A stretch of DNA of 45,647 nt from Spirosoma fluviale (lineage in GTDB: Bacteria; Bacteroidota; Bacteroidia; Cytophagales; Flexibacteraceae). The stretch covers positions 1-45,647 of the forward strand of contig CAMCXM010000010.1 of NCBI GenBank assembly GCA_945883425.1, read 5' to 3'. The translations under genes and the position numbers were made by a program. This document shows, one piece after another, positions 14,848 through 25,000 of this stretch. The notes beneath the pieces are model-generated. The model was not told where the DNA came from. It worked only from the letters and a program-made list of their open reading frames with translations, and searched no databases. Every line of letters starts with the position of its first letter. Position 1 is the stretch's first letter.

Positions 14848-15189
14848 ATGAAGACCAAAAAACTGATTAGCAAATATTTAGCCGGGCTCTGGCTATTTTC
14901 TGTGCTGGGTTTTCTGGTATTGCAAACGGGTACAGAATTATCGAAGTCCCGGAATTCACAACAAAAAAATCAGGATACACAGGAGCAGATTCTGGTGGCT
15001 ACTCACCAAAGTCAGGCTTCCGACATCTCTCCTGATCTCAAACTTCTTCCGGCATTTCTTTTACCCGAATCGTTCGATTACAGGATCAATACCCAAATCG
15101 GCATCGCTTCCGTTTTTGAATTCCATTCGCTGCTCAAAGCAGTTCTGATACAGATATTAACCTCGGGCATTTCTATTAATGCGCCCTGA
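14848..15189 (+). CDS. Small membrane-anchored or secreted protein, unknown function
   Basis: A 113-residue product from the ATG at 14848 (MKTKKLISK). That start is preferred over 14800 because a consensus promoter sits between the two. A basic N-terminus is followed by one hydrophobic segment (about residues 8-26), which could be a signal peptide or anchor. A polar Gln/Ser/Asn-rich linker (about 30-60) and a hydrophobic C-terminal part (about 65-113) follow. I recognise no family. It precedes secDF by 79 bp, with only a weak possible terminator between, so partial cotranscription is possible. Being a real gene rests on the promoter, the start context and the hydrophobic N-terminus. Confidence 0.55.
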   Translation: MKTKKLISKYLAGLWLFSVLGFLVLQTGTELSKSRNSQQKNQDTQEQILVATHQSQASDISPDLKLLPAFLLPESFDYRINTQIGIASVFEFHSLLKAVLIQILTSGISINAP

Positions 15190-15210
15190 CGGTCATCGTT
15201 TTTTGACCCT

Positions 15211-15233
15211 GCCTCTTTCGGGGCCCTTTTTTT
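15211..15233 (+). terminator. Weak possible terminator before secDF
   Basis: A short stem (GCCTC at 15211-15215 with GGGGC at 15220-15224, loop TTTC) is followed by CC and a run of seven T. Only five pairs including one wobble, so it is probably leaky if functional. Confidence 0.35.
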
Positions 15234-15268
15234 AATCTTAATTTTTTATTCTAATTCTTTATTTCTCA

Positions 15269-18262
15269 ATGAGAAACAAAACCTTACTAATTGTCTTGAC
15301 CTTAATTGTATCGGCACTGTGCCTTTACTATTTATCGTTCACCTGGATTTCCCGTGGCATCGAAAAAGATGCAGAGGAATTTGCCACCACCAACGGCGTT
15401 CTGAACCAGCAGAAAAAAGCAGCGTATCTCGATTCCCTCTGGGTGAATCCGGCTTTTAACCTTTTAGGCAAAGAGCTTACCTACAAGGACATCAAGGAAA
15501 ACGAAGTAAAACTTGGACTTGACCTTATGGGTGGTATGCACGTAACCATGGAGGTTGATGCAAGTGACATCCTTCGGGTACTTTCCGGTAACAACCAGGA
15601 AAAAGTATTTGTGGATGCCATGCTGGAGGCACGTGAAATGCAAAAGACTTCACAAAGTCCGTACCTGGATCTGTTTATTAAAACATTCAAGGAAAAAAAT
15701 CCGGGTCGTTCTTTGGCTTCTGTATTCAGCAACAAAAACAACGCAAACAGCATCGACTATTCATCTGATGATGCAAAAGTTACGGCTTACTTGAAAAATG
15801 AAATCCAGTCGACCATCGACCGTTCATTTGAAATCCTTCGTACACGTATTGATAAATTCGGTGTTACGCAGCCAAACATTCAGCAACTAAAAGGAACCAA
15901 CCGGATTCAGATCGAACTTCCTGGTATTTCGGACGCTGCCCGTGCCCGTAAAATCCTTCAAAGTGTTGCGAAACTCGAGTTTTTCGAAGTGTGGGAAGCC
16001 AATGAATTCAATCCATACTTCATGGCATTGAATGATTTCCTTACCAAAGAAGAAGCCGCGTTGAAATCCGGCAAATCAACGAAAGAAGCCGACCTGTTCG
16101 CTGCTGATTCAACTGCCACAGCTGCAGCCGATTCAACTGCTTCGAATGTGGATTCTTCCAATGCCGATTCAGGTGCCGCTTCCCTTGCAAAAGAGCTTGA
16201 AGGCAAAAAAGATACTGCCGGAAAGAAAGACAGCCTGAACAGCAAACAAAGTTCAACTTTGGCTGCCTTGTTTAAAGGTGTGTATGGAGGCGTAGGAGCC
16301 AGCATTAAAGATACAGCGAAAGTGAATCGTTTACTTGCCCGGAATGAAATCCGGAATCTGTTTCCAAACAACATGAAGGCGCTTTGGGGAGTAAAACCTG
16401 AAAAAACTTCGACTGAAAAAGTGAAAGAACAGGATGCCGTCCTTCCACTATATTTTGTAAAGAAAAGCCGCGACAACCAGGCTCCTCTGGAGGGATCTGT
16501 GATCACCGATGCCCGTCAGGATTTTGATGAGCGTGGCCAGCCGGAAGTAACTATGGCAATGAATTCAGACGGTGCCCGTATCTGGAAGCGCCTCACAGCA
16601 GCCAACATTGGCCGCCGGATTGCCATCGCTTTGGATAATTATGTATACTCTGCACCCAATGTTCGCAATGAGATTCCAAATGGTAATTCATCCATCTCCG
16701 GAAGCTTTACAGTTGATGAGGCGAAAGATTTGGCCAACATCCTGAAAGCCGGTAAGCTACCCGTTCCAACCCGTATTGTGGAGGAAGAAGTAGTGGGACC
16801 AACATTGGGTAAAGAATCCATCAATCAGGGTCTCATGTCAATCATTGCTGGTTTCATTACCATCATCATCTTCATGATTGCTTATTACAACAACTCGGGT
16901 ATCGTTGCTGATATCGCGGTGTTGCTCAACGTGTTCCTTGTAGTTGGGATGCTCGTTCCGGTTCAGGCGGTATTGACACTTCCTGGTATCGCGGGTATCG
17001 TACTGACAGTCGGTATGGCCGTGGATGCGAACGTACTGATCAACGAACGGATACGGGATGAAATCAGGCTGGGGGTTCCACTCTCCGAAGCTGTTTCAAA
17101 AGGATATTCTGCCGCATCAACTTCCATCTGGGATGCCAACCTTACAACCGTTCTGGCTGGTTTTGTATTGTTCTATTTTGGTTCCGGACCTGTTCAGGGT
17201 TTTGCCACTACTTTGATCATCGGTATTTTCACATCCCTCTTTACATCGGTGTACATCACCCGTATCATGATTGAAAGCCGTCTGAACAAGGGAGGAAGCT
17301 TCTCTTTCTCAACCGGTTTGAGCAAGGACCTTTTCAAAAATGTGAACTTCGATTTCGTATCGAAACGTAAAATTGCATACGTATTCTCATCCATCGTGAT
17401 TGGTGCCGGACTTGTGTTCATCGCTGTAACCGGTTTGAACTATGGTGTTGATTTCAAAGGAGGCTGGAAATACGTGGTTCAGTTTGACCAGTCTGTACAA
17501 ACAGATGATGTTCGTGCTGCTTTGGAAAAACCATTGGGTGGTTTCCCTGAAGTAAAATCATTCGGTTCATCTGAAAAAGTGCAGATCACCACATCTTATA
17601 TGATTGATGATCTGGGCGATGATGCGGCTGCTAAAGTTCAGGCCAAAGTAGAAGAAGGTTTGAAGTCATTCGGCAAAGGCAAATATGAAATACTTTCAAC
17701 CGCTAAAGTTGGACCAACCGTGGCGAATGATATTAAAGTGAACTCTACCATTGCGGTTGTTCTTGCATTGATTTTGATATTTTCCTTCATTGTACTTCGT
17801 TTCCAAAAGCTTGGTTATGCGATGGGTGCCACATTGGCCCTTTTCCACGACGTGTTGATGGTATTGGTATTCTACACGGTTTGCCGTTATTTCCTTCCAT
17901 TCTCACTGGAAATCGACCAGAACTTTATTGCGGCGATCCTGACCATTGTGGGTTACTCCGTAAACGATACGGTGGTAATTTTTGACAGGGTTCGGGAGTT
18001 CTTTAAAGATTCTGCATTGGAAGCCGATCCAAAAACGGTGATCAACCAGGCTTTGAACGATACCTTCTCCAGAACAGTTGTCACAGCTTCTACCGTATTA
18101 TTTGTGGTATTGATTCTCCTCTTCTTTGGCGGTGAAACCATCCGTGGTCTCAGCTTTGCCTTGTTGATCGGGGTTATCTCCGGAACCTATTCAACCATCT
18201 ACATTGCGATTCCATTCGTAATCGATGCTCCGGGTGCAACCAAAAAAATTACCGTAGAGTAA
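15269..18262 (+). CDS. secDF: Protein-export membrane protein SecD-SecF fusion
   Basis: A 997-residue RND-type subunit that couples proton flow to late steps of Sec export. The SecD half has TM1 at residues 5-25, the motif ELPGI near 215, a second ELPGI-like region before the cluster of five TM helices (about 515-690), and GMAVDANVLI near 581-590 in TM4. The SecF half starts near 690 with its own TM1, GVDFKGG near 725 and GYSVNDTVVIFDR near 894. This single-chain arrangement is usual in Bacteroidota. Residues about 274-331 form a low-complexity Asp/Ser/Ala/Lys insertion in the large periplasmic SecD domain. A strong terminator follows, so the gene ends its transcript. Confidence 0.95.
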   Translation: MRNKTLLIVLTLIVSALCLYYLSFTWISRGIEKDAEEFATTNGVLNQQKKAAYLDSLWVNPAFNLLGKELTYKDIKENEVKLGLDLMGGMHVTMEVDASDILRVLSGNNQEKVFVDAMLEAREMQKTSQSPYLDLFIKTFKEKNPGRSLASVFSNKNNANSIDYSSDDAKVTAYLKNEIQSTIDRSFEILRTRIDKFGVTQPNIQQLKGTNRIQIELPGISDAARARKILQSVAKLEFFEVWEANEFNPYFMALNDFLTKEEAALKSGKSTKEADLFAADSTATAAADSTASNVDSSNADSGAASLAKELEGKKDTAGKKDSLNSKQSSTLAALFKGVYGGVGASIKDTAKVNRLLARNEIRNLFPNNMKALWGVKPEKTSTEKVKEQDAVLPLYFVKKSRDNQAPLEGSVITDARQDFDERGQPEVTMAMNSDGARIWKRLTAANIGRRIAIALDNYVYSAPNVRNEIPNGNSSISGSFTVDEAKDLANILKAGKLPVPTRIVEEEVVGPTLGKESINQGLMSIIAGFITIIIFMIAYYNNSGIVADIAVLLNVFLVVGMLVPVQAVLTLPGIAGIVLTVGMAVDANVLINERIRDEIRLGVPLSEAVSKGYSAASTSIWDANLTTVLAGFVLFYFGSGPVQGFATTLIIGIFTSLFTSVYITRIMIESRLNKGGSFSFSTGLSKDLFKNVNFDFVSKRKIAYVFSSIVIGAGLVFIAVTGLNYGVDFKGGWKYVVQFDQSVQTDDVRAALEKPLGGFPEVKSFGSSEKVQITTSYMIDDLGDDAAAKVQAKVEEGLKSFGKGKYEILSTAKVGPTVANDIKVNSTIAVVLALILIFSFIVLRFQKLGYAMGATLALFHDVLMVLVFYTVCRYFLPFSLEIDQNFIAAILTIVGYSVNDTVVIFDRVREFFKDSALEADPKTVINQALNDTFSRTVVTASTVLFVVLILLFFGGETIRGLSFALLIGVISGTYSTIYIAIPFVIDAPGATKKITVE

Positions 18263-18289
18263 TTCAGCTCATTCCGAAAATAAAAAAAA

Positions 18290-18316
18290 GGCTCTGCTTG
18301 ATGCAGGGCCTTTTTT
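18290..18316 (+). terminator. Rho-independent terminator of secDF
   Basis: GGCTCTGC (18290-18297), loop TTGAT and GCAGGGCC (18303-18310), then six T. Eight pairs including one wobble; an A-run precedes it. Confidence 0.9.
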
Positions 18317-18449
18317 GTTGGAGCCGATTCAATCTGAAACTCATTCTGCACGATTTGGCGGTGCTGACCAAAATCAACTTCCTATATTTCCTGCATCATA
18401 TTCTCCCTGAATGAATGGAAGTTAATTGAGCTCAAATCCATTCAATACT

Positions 18450-18938
18450 ATGATCAAAGAAGTAAACGGTGATATCCTCCATAGCAATGCCGAAGCCATC
18501 GGGCTGGGTGTTGCACCATTCGACCATTTTGAAAGTGGCCTGGCTCTTAGCTTGAAAGAACAATGGCCATCCATGGTAAAAGACTTCCGGCACTATTGTC
18601 ACCTGAAAAACCCGAAACCAGGTTCCGTATGGATCTGGGCAGGCGCCAATGGCAAGCGGATTGTGAACCTGATGACCAAAGAAGCGCCCACGGGTGAAAA
18701 ACACAGCGGGCATGCCGGCAAAGCTTCCATTTCGAACGTGAACCATTCACTCAAAGAACTCGCGGCCCTGATCAGGAAAGAAAAAATCAAAAGTGTGGCA
18801 TTGCCAAAACTGGAATCCGGATTTGGGGGACTCGACTGGGCAGACGTAAAAATACTGATGGAATCGCACCTGAACCATTGTGGTGCCGATGTGTTTGTTT
18901 ATTCGACCTATCAGAAAGACGTGGTAGCGACAGAATAA
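18450..18938 (+). CDS. Macro-domain protein (predicted ADP-ribose binding)
   Basis: A 162-residue single-domain protein. The start at ATG 18450 (MIKEVNGDIL) fits the family; an in-frame TTG at 18426 is less likely. The GDIL element, the Lys/Pro-rich GSVWIWAG strand and SGFGGLDWADVK match the macro-domain fold, the last resembling the GGLDW loop that contacts distal ribose in DarG/TARG-type domains. The usual first catalytic loop with an Asn pair is replaced by GLGVAPFDHFESGLA, which appears to be a family variant. Expected role: binding or hydrolysing ADP-ribose derivatives in the cytoplasm. No DarT-like ADP-ribosyltransferase is adjacent, so it is not a visible toxin-antitoxin pair. Confidence 0.85.
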   Translation: MIKEVNGDILHSNAEAIGLGVAPFDHFESGLALSLKEQWPSMVKDFRHYCHLKNPKPGSVWIWAGANGKRIVNLMTKEAPTGEKHSGHAGKASISNVNHSLKELAALIRKEKIKSVALPKLESGFGGLDWADVKILMESHLNHCGADVFVYSTYQKDVVATE

Positions 18939-18976
18939 ACCCATTTTATACATTGGAATTTTACAACGGATGCTAA

Positions 18977-19052
18977 CTTTTTGATTTTCCTTTTCTTGCA
19001 ACCTCTTCCGTAGTTTCTCCTGAGGAGAAACGAAAGAGGTGAAAATCAAAAG
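18977..19052. repeat. Large imperfect inverted repeat between the macro and GH31 genes
   Basis: Outer arms TTTTGATTTTC (18979-18989) and GAAAATCAAAA (19041-19051); middle arms ACCTCTT (19001-19007) and AAGAGGT (19034-19040); inner arms GTTTCTCC (19013-19020) and GGAGAAAC (19024-19031) around a 3-nt loop. An 11-nt insertion and a few mismatches interrupt the left side. No T-run follows and a proper terminator lies 50 bp further on. It could be a small structured RNA, a processing site or a remnant of a palindromic mobile repeat. Confidence 0.65.
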
Positions 19053-19100
19053 TTCCGCATCTATTGCACAAAATGGGATAAACGTTGAATATCACACACA

Positions 19101-19130
19101 AAAAAGCCACGGTTGCGGCCGTGGCTTTTT
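19101..19130. terminator. Bidirectional terminator between macro gene and GH31 gene
   Basis: AAAAAGCCACGG (19101-19112) pairs perfectly with CCGTGGCTTTTT (19119-19130) around a 6-nt loop. A/T runs on both sides allow termination of both convergent genes. Confidence 0.9.
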
Positions 19131-19150
19131 TGTTGTTCGCTGATGTACAA

Positions 19151-21589
19151 TCAATACTTGACCGGAAACGAATCGTTGACCAGATCCACTACTACTGACT
19201 TAACCGCACAGGCCGGAGCTGGCTGACCAGAACCTACCGGATCAAAATGTGGCAAAGGATTGATGAACGAATAGTTTTCAGCAACGGCTCCAGCTGCTTT
19301 CACATCATTAAATCCGTGAAATACCACTTTCGCCTTTTTGAATCTGCTGGTAAATGAGCCATCGGTTTTACCAAACACAACCTGACGCTTCACCGGATCC
19401 AATTGAATGGCCCTCTTGTAAAAGCTTCCATTCTCATACTGATAGGATTCGCCATCATCTTCGTAATACGTGAATGGAACAACTTTCTTTCCATTGTACA
19501 CATGAACCACAAGGGTATCCGTTGGCTTTTCAATGGTATTCTGCACCAGAGATTGCATCACCACAACGGAACCGCCCTTAATAAAAACGGGCAGCTTTTC
19601 AATCGGACAATCCACCATTTCATCTTTTCCTCCCTGATAGAAGGCATCGTTGTACAAACTGTACCAGCCGTCTGCATCTGGCAACAGGATGTGGGTCATT
19701 TCCTTATTGCTTTCAACCGGACAAACCATGATGGATGGTCCGAAGTAGAATTGATTCTGATACCGTCCGTCATAAATCGCTCCATTGTGGGTATGGTTGA
19801 TGGCCAGTGAACGGTTTACAGGAAGGCCGGTCCGGTTTGCTTCTGCAAACGTGGAATACAGGTATGGGAGAAGTTTGTATCGCAGTGAAATGTAGTTCTT
19901 ATTGATGGCTTCGATTCTTTCACCATAGCTCCAGGGATCGGATTCTTTGGTATCAATCGCAGAGTGGATACGGAAAAACGGAGAAAACGCTCCGATCGAT
20001 ACCCAACGGCCAAAAAGTTCTTTGGATGCACCGCCGGTAAATCCGCCTACATCCATTCCACTGTACGGAATTCCGGTCATCCCCATGCTGTTGATCAGGC
20101 GGATTCCGGACATCATGTGATCGTCGGAGGCCACGTTGTCTCCCGTCCAAACAGCAGCATATCGCTGAATGCCACTGTAACCGGCACGGGTCAGAATGAA
20201 AGGCCGCTTGTTTCCAAGCAGCTTCCGGGTTCCATCGTATGTCGACTTTGCCATCTGCAATCCATACACATTATGTCCTTTCCTGTGATTACCTTTTTTG
20301 CCTTCAAAATGAAACTCAACAAGATCCGGGAAGCGCTGTCCCCAGGTGGCGGGCTCATTCATGTCATTCCAGAAACCTTCTACGCCGCTTCCGACCAGGT
20401 CCTTGAATTTTCCTCCCCACCACTCGCGAGCTTTCGGGTTGGTGAAATCCGGGAAGTGGCACCATCCGGGCCATACCTGACCTGTGTAGTTGGTTCCATC
20501 GGGATATTTCAAAAAGTAGTTTTCTTTAAATCCGTCCTCATACGCATGATATCCTTTCTCCACTTTCACACCCGGATCGATAATGGTAACGGTATGAAAT
20601 CCAATCGACTTCAACTCATCGTTCATGGCTTTTGGATTCGGGAAACGGGTTTTGTCCCAGGTAAAAAGTTTGTATTTATCCATGTAGTGGATATCCAGAA
20701 CCATTGCATCGGCCGGAATGCCTTTATCGCGGAAGGTTTTAGCCACGGTCAGAACTTCTTTATCCGGATAGTAGCTGTACCGGCATTGCTGCAGACCAAG
20801 TCCCCATAATGGTGGCATTGGCATGCGACCAGTAAGCCAGGAATACGATTCAATAATTTTGGGAACGGTTGAATTGGAGATAAGGTAATAATTCATGTCA
20901 CCTCCCTCGGTTGTAAAACTGGCAAACCGATCGTTGGATGCCCCGAAATTGAAATGGGATTTGTACGAATTGTCCATGAAAAGTCCGTACGCCACATCGC
21001 CATGCTCGCCGATGTAAAACGGAAGGGTCTGATAAATCGGATCGGCACCAGATGGATAGGCGAAATAATCAGTGTTCCAGTTGGTATACCCCTCTCCTCT
21101 TCTATTTAGCGGGCCTGTTTTTTCACCAAGGCCAACAAAACGCTCATTGGGCTGCAGTTTTTTATAGGTAGTTGCCTGTTCTCCGTTCCATCCTGTTCCA
21201 AAGGCAGGCTCATCTTCATTGAGGAGTCTTCCCTTGGCATCAAAAAAGCGCAGTCGAAAAGGTGATTTGGTGATTTCCAATCTGGCGGAATCGGTTTTCA
21301 ATACGGCAGAGGCTCCGTCCGTAAATTCGAATTTAGGATCAACGGGCTGGCCGACAATTGCGTAACTAAGTTCATCAAATGAGGTACCTTTTGAAAAATG
21401 GACCCGGATGATGGAGGAGTTGTAAACCGTAATCTTGGTTCTGGCATTGGTGAGTGTAATGGACAACCCGTCCTTCTCCTTTACAATGGCGGTCACATTT
21501 CCGCTGCTCTCATACAGCTGCGCCATACCGGCAACCGGAAAGAGAACCGAAGCGACAGCAAGGTTCTTTACAAAATTCGAAAAAGTCAT
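19151..21589 (-). CDS. Secreted GH31 alpha-glucosidase
   Basis: An 812-residue enzyme from the ATG at 21589. The 30 codons upstream are not signal-like, whereas MTFSNFVKNLAVASVLFPVA followed by GMAQ is a good Sec signal peptide. An N-terminal beta-sandwich (about 25-220) precedes the GH31 barrel. The nucleophile is Asp409 in WNDMNEP and the acid/base is Asp484 in WTGDN. WGLGLQQCRYSYYP and DIHYMD are further family motifs. C-terminal beta domains complete the protein. It should release glucose from alpha-linked glucans in the periplasm or at the cell surface, though some GH31 enzymes are xylosidases. It is divergent from susC and shares its regulatory region. Confidence 0.93.
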   Translation of the reverse strand: MTFSNFVKNLAVASVLFPVAGMAQLYESSGNVTAIVKEKDGLSITLTNARTKITVYNSSIIRVHFSKGTSFDELSYAIVGQPVDPKFEFTDGASAVLKTDSARLEITKSPFRLRFFDAKGRLLNEDEPAFGTGWNGEQATTYKKLQPNERFVGLGEKTGPLNRRGEGYTNWNTDYFAYPSGADPIYQTLPFYIGEHGDVAYGLFMDNSYKSHFNFGASNDRFASFTTEGGDMNYYLISNSTVPKIIESYSWLTGRMPMPPLWGLGLQQCRYSYYPDKEVLTVAKTFRDKGIPADAMVLDIHYMDKYKLFTWDKTRFPNPKAMNDELKSIGFHTVTIIDPGVKVEKGYHAYEDGFKENYFLKYPDGTNYTGQVWPGWCHFPDFTNPKAREWWGGKFKDLVGSGVEGFWNDMNEPATWGQRFPDLVEFHFEGKKGNHRKGHNVYGLQMAKSTYDGTRKLLGNKRPFILTRAGYSGIQRYAAVWTGDNVASDDHMMSGIRLINSMGMTGIPYSGMDVGGFTGGASKELFGRWVSIGAFSPFFRIHSAIDTKESDPWSYGERIEAINKNYISLRYKLLPYLYSTFAEANRTGLPVNRSLAINHTHNGAIYDGRYQNQFYFGPSIMVCPVESNKEMTHILLPDADGWYSLYNDAFYQGGKDEMVDCPIEKLPVFIKGGSVVVMQSLVQNTIEKPTDTLVVHVYNGKKVVPFTYYEDDGESYQYENGSFYKRAIQLDPVKRQVVFGKTDGSFTSRFKKAKVVFHGFNDVKAAGAVAENYSFINPLPHFDPVGSGQPAPACAVKSVVVDLVNDSFPVKY

Positions 21590-22054
21590 TTTTAATTGGT
21601 TAATACTAAGAGGCCGGCAAATTGGCATTTTTTGAAGAATCCATGAAATTAGTCTGGCTTTTGGATCGAATAATTGCACCAGAGTGCTTCAAACGGGTTT
21701 TTGAACATATTCAGAAATGGCCGTGAAACAAGTTTGAAAACCGGTTCTTCGTATCAAACGACTTAAAAAACATGCGAAAAAAGACAAAAATAGAAGACTA
21801 AAATCAGGCCTAATGATTTGACTATCTGTACAATAAGTAATGATTATGGAAAATCAGGATTCACAGATTTTGGTACTATTCCATAATCATTTCTACTTTG
21901 CACTCTTATTAACCAATTAATCTTTCTTACGTACTTTTTTAATACCGTTACATCATGTTCCAAAACTCTGCTTATTTGCGTTATCCGTGTTTTCCGTTTT
22001 CCAGATTAAACCGATAAAAATCTGAATTCAACATATTAACAATTAAGTCACCTT
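21590..22054. other. Shared intergenic regulatory region of the glycan locus
   Basis: 465 bp between the divergent GH31 and susC genes with no credible open frame. It contains the 13-bp inverted repeat at 21839-21901, a TTTGC element at 21907-21911 just downstream of it, a second TTTGC at 21974-21978, and a small inverted pair CAGATT/AATCTG at 22002-22024 in the susC leader. The exact transcription starts cannot be fixed by eye. Confidence 0.6.
21839..21901. promoter_or_regulatory. Probable operator: 13-bp perfect inverted repeat before susC
   Basis: AATGATTATGGAA (21839-21851) and TTCCATAATCATT (21889-21901) are exact reverse complements, 50 bp apart start to start (about five helical turns). 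The right half-site ends 5 bp before a -7-like TTTGC element, so a bound dimer or looped tetramer would cover the promoter. No regulator gene for the locus is in the window. Confidence 0.6.
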
Positions 22055-25000
22055 ATGAAAAAACTGTATGCAAAGATCTTTGCCATGCTGGCATTGGCGT
22101 TTTCATTGTCCAACCTGGCTTTTGGTCAGGAGCTGGAAGTGAGTGGAAAGGTTACCGATGCGAAGGATGGTTCCGGTTTGCCCGGGGTAAACATTATTTT
22201 GGTTGGAACCACTTCCGGAGCGATATCTGATATTAATGGCGCTTACAAACTGAAAGCAGGAGTTGGTGCGGTTCTGGAATTCCGTTTTCTGGGATTCACC
22301 ACAGAGCGCAGAACGGTCGGTTCATCCACAACCATCGATGTGAGTCTTTCAGAAGAAGTGAAAAATCTGAAAGAAGCGGTTGTGATTGGATATGGCCAGG
22401 TCCGTAAGAAAGACCTCACCGGATCTCTTTCAAACGTAACGTCAAAAGATTTCCAGACTGGTATCAATACAACTCCGGAAGCCCTGATCGCGGGTAAAGT
22501 TGCCGGGGTACAAATCACCAACAATGGTGGATCACCAGGGTCAGGCAGCACCATCCGAATCCGGGGCGGTGCCTCACTGAATGCCAGCAATGATCCATTG
22601 ATTATCATCGATGGTGTACCGGTAGAAGGAGGCGGTGTCAGTGGTTCGCCCAACGCCCTGAGCCTGATCAATCCAAATGATATTGAGAGCTTTACTGTCT
22701 TAAAAGATGCTTCAGCAACCGCGATTTATGGTTCAAGAGCATCCAATGGTGTGATCATCATCACCACAAAAAAAGGTAGTGTAAGTCAACTTCGGCCAAC
22801 CATCACATTATCAACTCAGAATTCTGTTTCACAGCCTTACCGGTTTGTGGATGTTTTGAGCGGTGATGAATTCCGGGCAATGGTGAAACAATATGGAACC
22901 CCTGCTCAGAAAAAACTGATCGACACTGCGGGAACAACGAATACCGACTGGCAGAAAGAAATATATCGTTTGGCTTATACAACCGATAACAATCTAAGCT
23001 TCTCAGGTAATCTGAAATTTAAGGAAGGTTACAATCTTCCTTACCGCATTTCTGGTGGTTACCTGAATCAACAGGGTATTCTGAAAAGAGATCAGATGGA
23101 TCGCTTCACAGGAGGAATCAACCTAAGCCCAGTTCTTTTAAATGGGGACCTGAAAGTAAATCTGAACTTTAAAATTGCCCGTACGACCAATTTCTTTGCC
23201 AATCGTGGTGCTATTGGAAGCGCTGTTGTTTTTGATCCGACCAAACCCGTCAATGCCACCAGAGACAGTCTTGGAAATGCGCCATTCGGAGGCTATTTTG
23301 AGTGGGCAGACAATACTGGCAAAACACCTTTGCTTCTTGCACCTAAAAATCCAGTTGGTTTGCTTAACAGCCGAGAAGATAAAAGTGAAGTAAACCGTAT
23401 TCTGACCAACGTTCAGTTGGATTACGCCATTCCGTTTCTGAAAGACCTTCGTGCCAATTTGAATATTGGTACCGACCGGTCGGAAGGAAAAGGAACCGTG
23501 AAAGTGGATTCCATTTATGCATCTGATTTTGTACGAAAAGGGGTAAACAACAACTATCTGCAGAAAAAACAGAATAACCTTCTGGAATTCTATTTCAACT
23601 ACAACAAGGAAATCAAAGAAATATCAAGCCGTTTTGATGTAGTGGCAGGTTATGGATATCAGGATTTCCTGACAAACGTCTATAACTATGCAGACTTCCG
23701 TTACAACGGAGACACCATGCCAAATTCAAAGCCGGTTTTCCCGACAGATAGACCTCAGAACCGCTTGATCTCCTACTATGGACGTTTGAACTATGTTCTA
23801 ATGGAGAAGTTCCTGATTACCGGAACTGTCCGTACAGATGGGTCTTCGCGGTTTGGAAATGATGTCCGTTGGGGATTTTTCCCATCTGTAGCCGGAGCCT
23901 ACACATTATCTGAAGAATCATTTATTAAGAAAATTCCTGCCATCAACCAGTTGAAAATCCGGGTTGGGTACGGGTTAACCGGACAGCAGGATATTGGGAG
24001 CAATTACGCATATCTTCCAACCTATCGCCTCACGAATCCTTCTGCACAGTATCAGTTTGGAGACCAATACTATTATGGATACCGTCCTTCTGCATATGAT
24101 CCAAGGATCAAATGGGAACAAACAGCCACTACAAATGCGGCGGTTGACTTCAGTTTATTTTCAGACAGAGTTTCAGGAAGTGTGGATTTTTACCTCAAAG
24201 AAACCAGCAATTTGCTGAACACTATTCCTACTCCAGCAGGTGCGAACTTTAGTGACCAGGTACTTACCAATGTTGGAAGTATTGAAAATCGTGGGGTTGA
24301 AATCAACATCAATACCATTCCAGTACAAACCAAAGATTTGACGTGGAACTTTGGTTTCAACGTAACAATGAACCGGAACCGGGTTACAAAACTGACTGCA
24401 GTTGCCGACTCCAGCTATCCTGGTATTTACACAGGTGGAATTGATGGTGGTGTTGGTTCTACAATTCAGATCCATTCCGTTGGATTTCCAACCAATTCAT
24501 TCCTGGTGTATCGTCAGGTGTATAAAGATGGCAAACCAGTAGAAGGTCAGTTTGAAGATTTGAATGGTGATGGCCGAATCAATGAGGATGATCAGTACCA
24601 CTACAAGCAGGCAGCACCCACCAGTTTTTATGGCATCAACACATCAGTTCAATACAAAAAACTGACGGTTGGCCTGGTTTTGAGAGGAAGCTTTGGAAAC
24701 TACGTTTACAACAACATCTACTCTGACAAAGGAAACCGGAATGCAGCCTTTATTCAAACCGGTTATGTAAACAACATTTCAGCAAACTACCTTGAAACAG
24801 GATTCACCGGAAAACCTGTTGGCGGTGCATCTACTGACCAAACAAGGCTTTCTGACTATTTTGTTCAGAATGCATCATTCCTTCGTTTCGACAATATTTT
24901 CCTGTCTTATAATTTTGGAGAAATAACCAAGAAGTTCAGCCTGGCTGCGAATTTCAACGTTCAGAATGCTTTCTTCATTTCAAATTATGAGGGGATTGAT

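Noticed and set aside
19964-20809. A 281-codon plus-strand frame
   Set aside because: It lies entirely antisense to the catalytic part of the GH31 gene and shows no domain or signal of its own.
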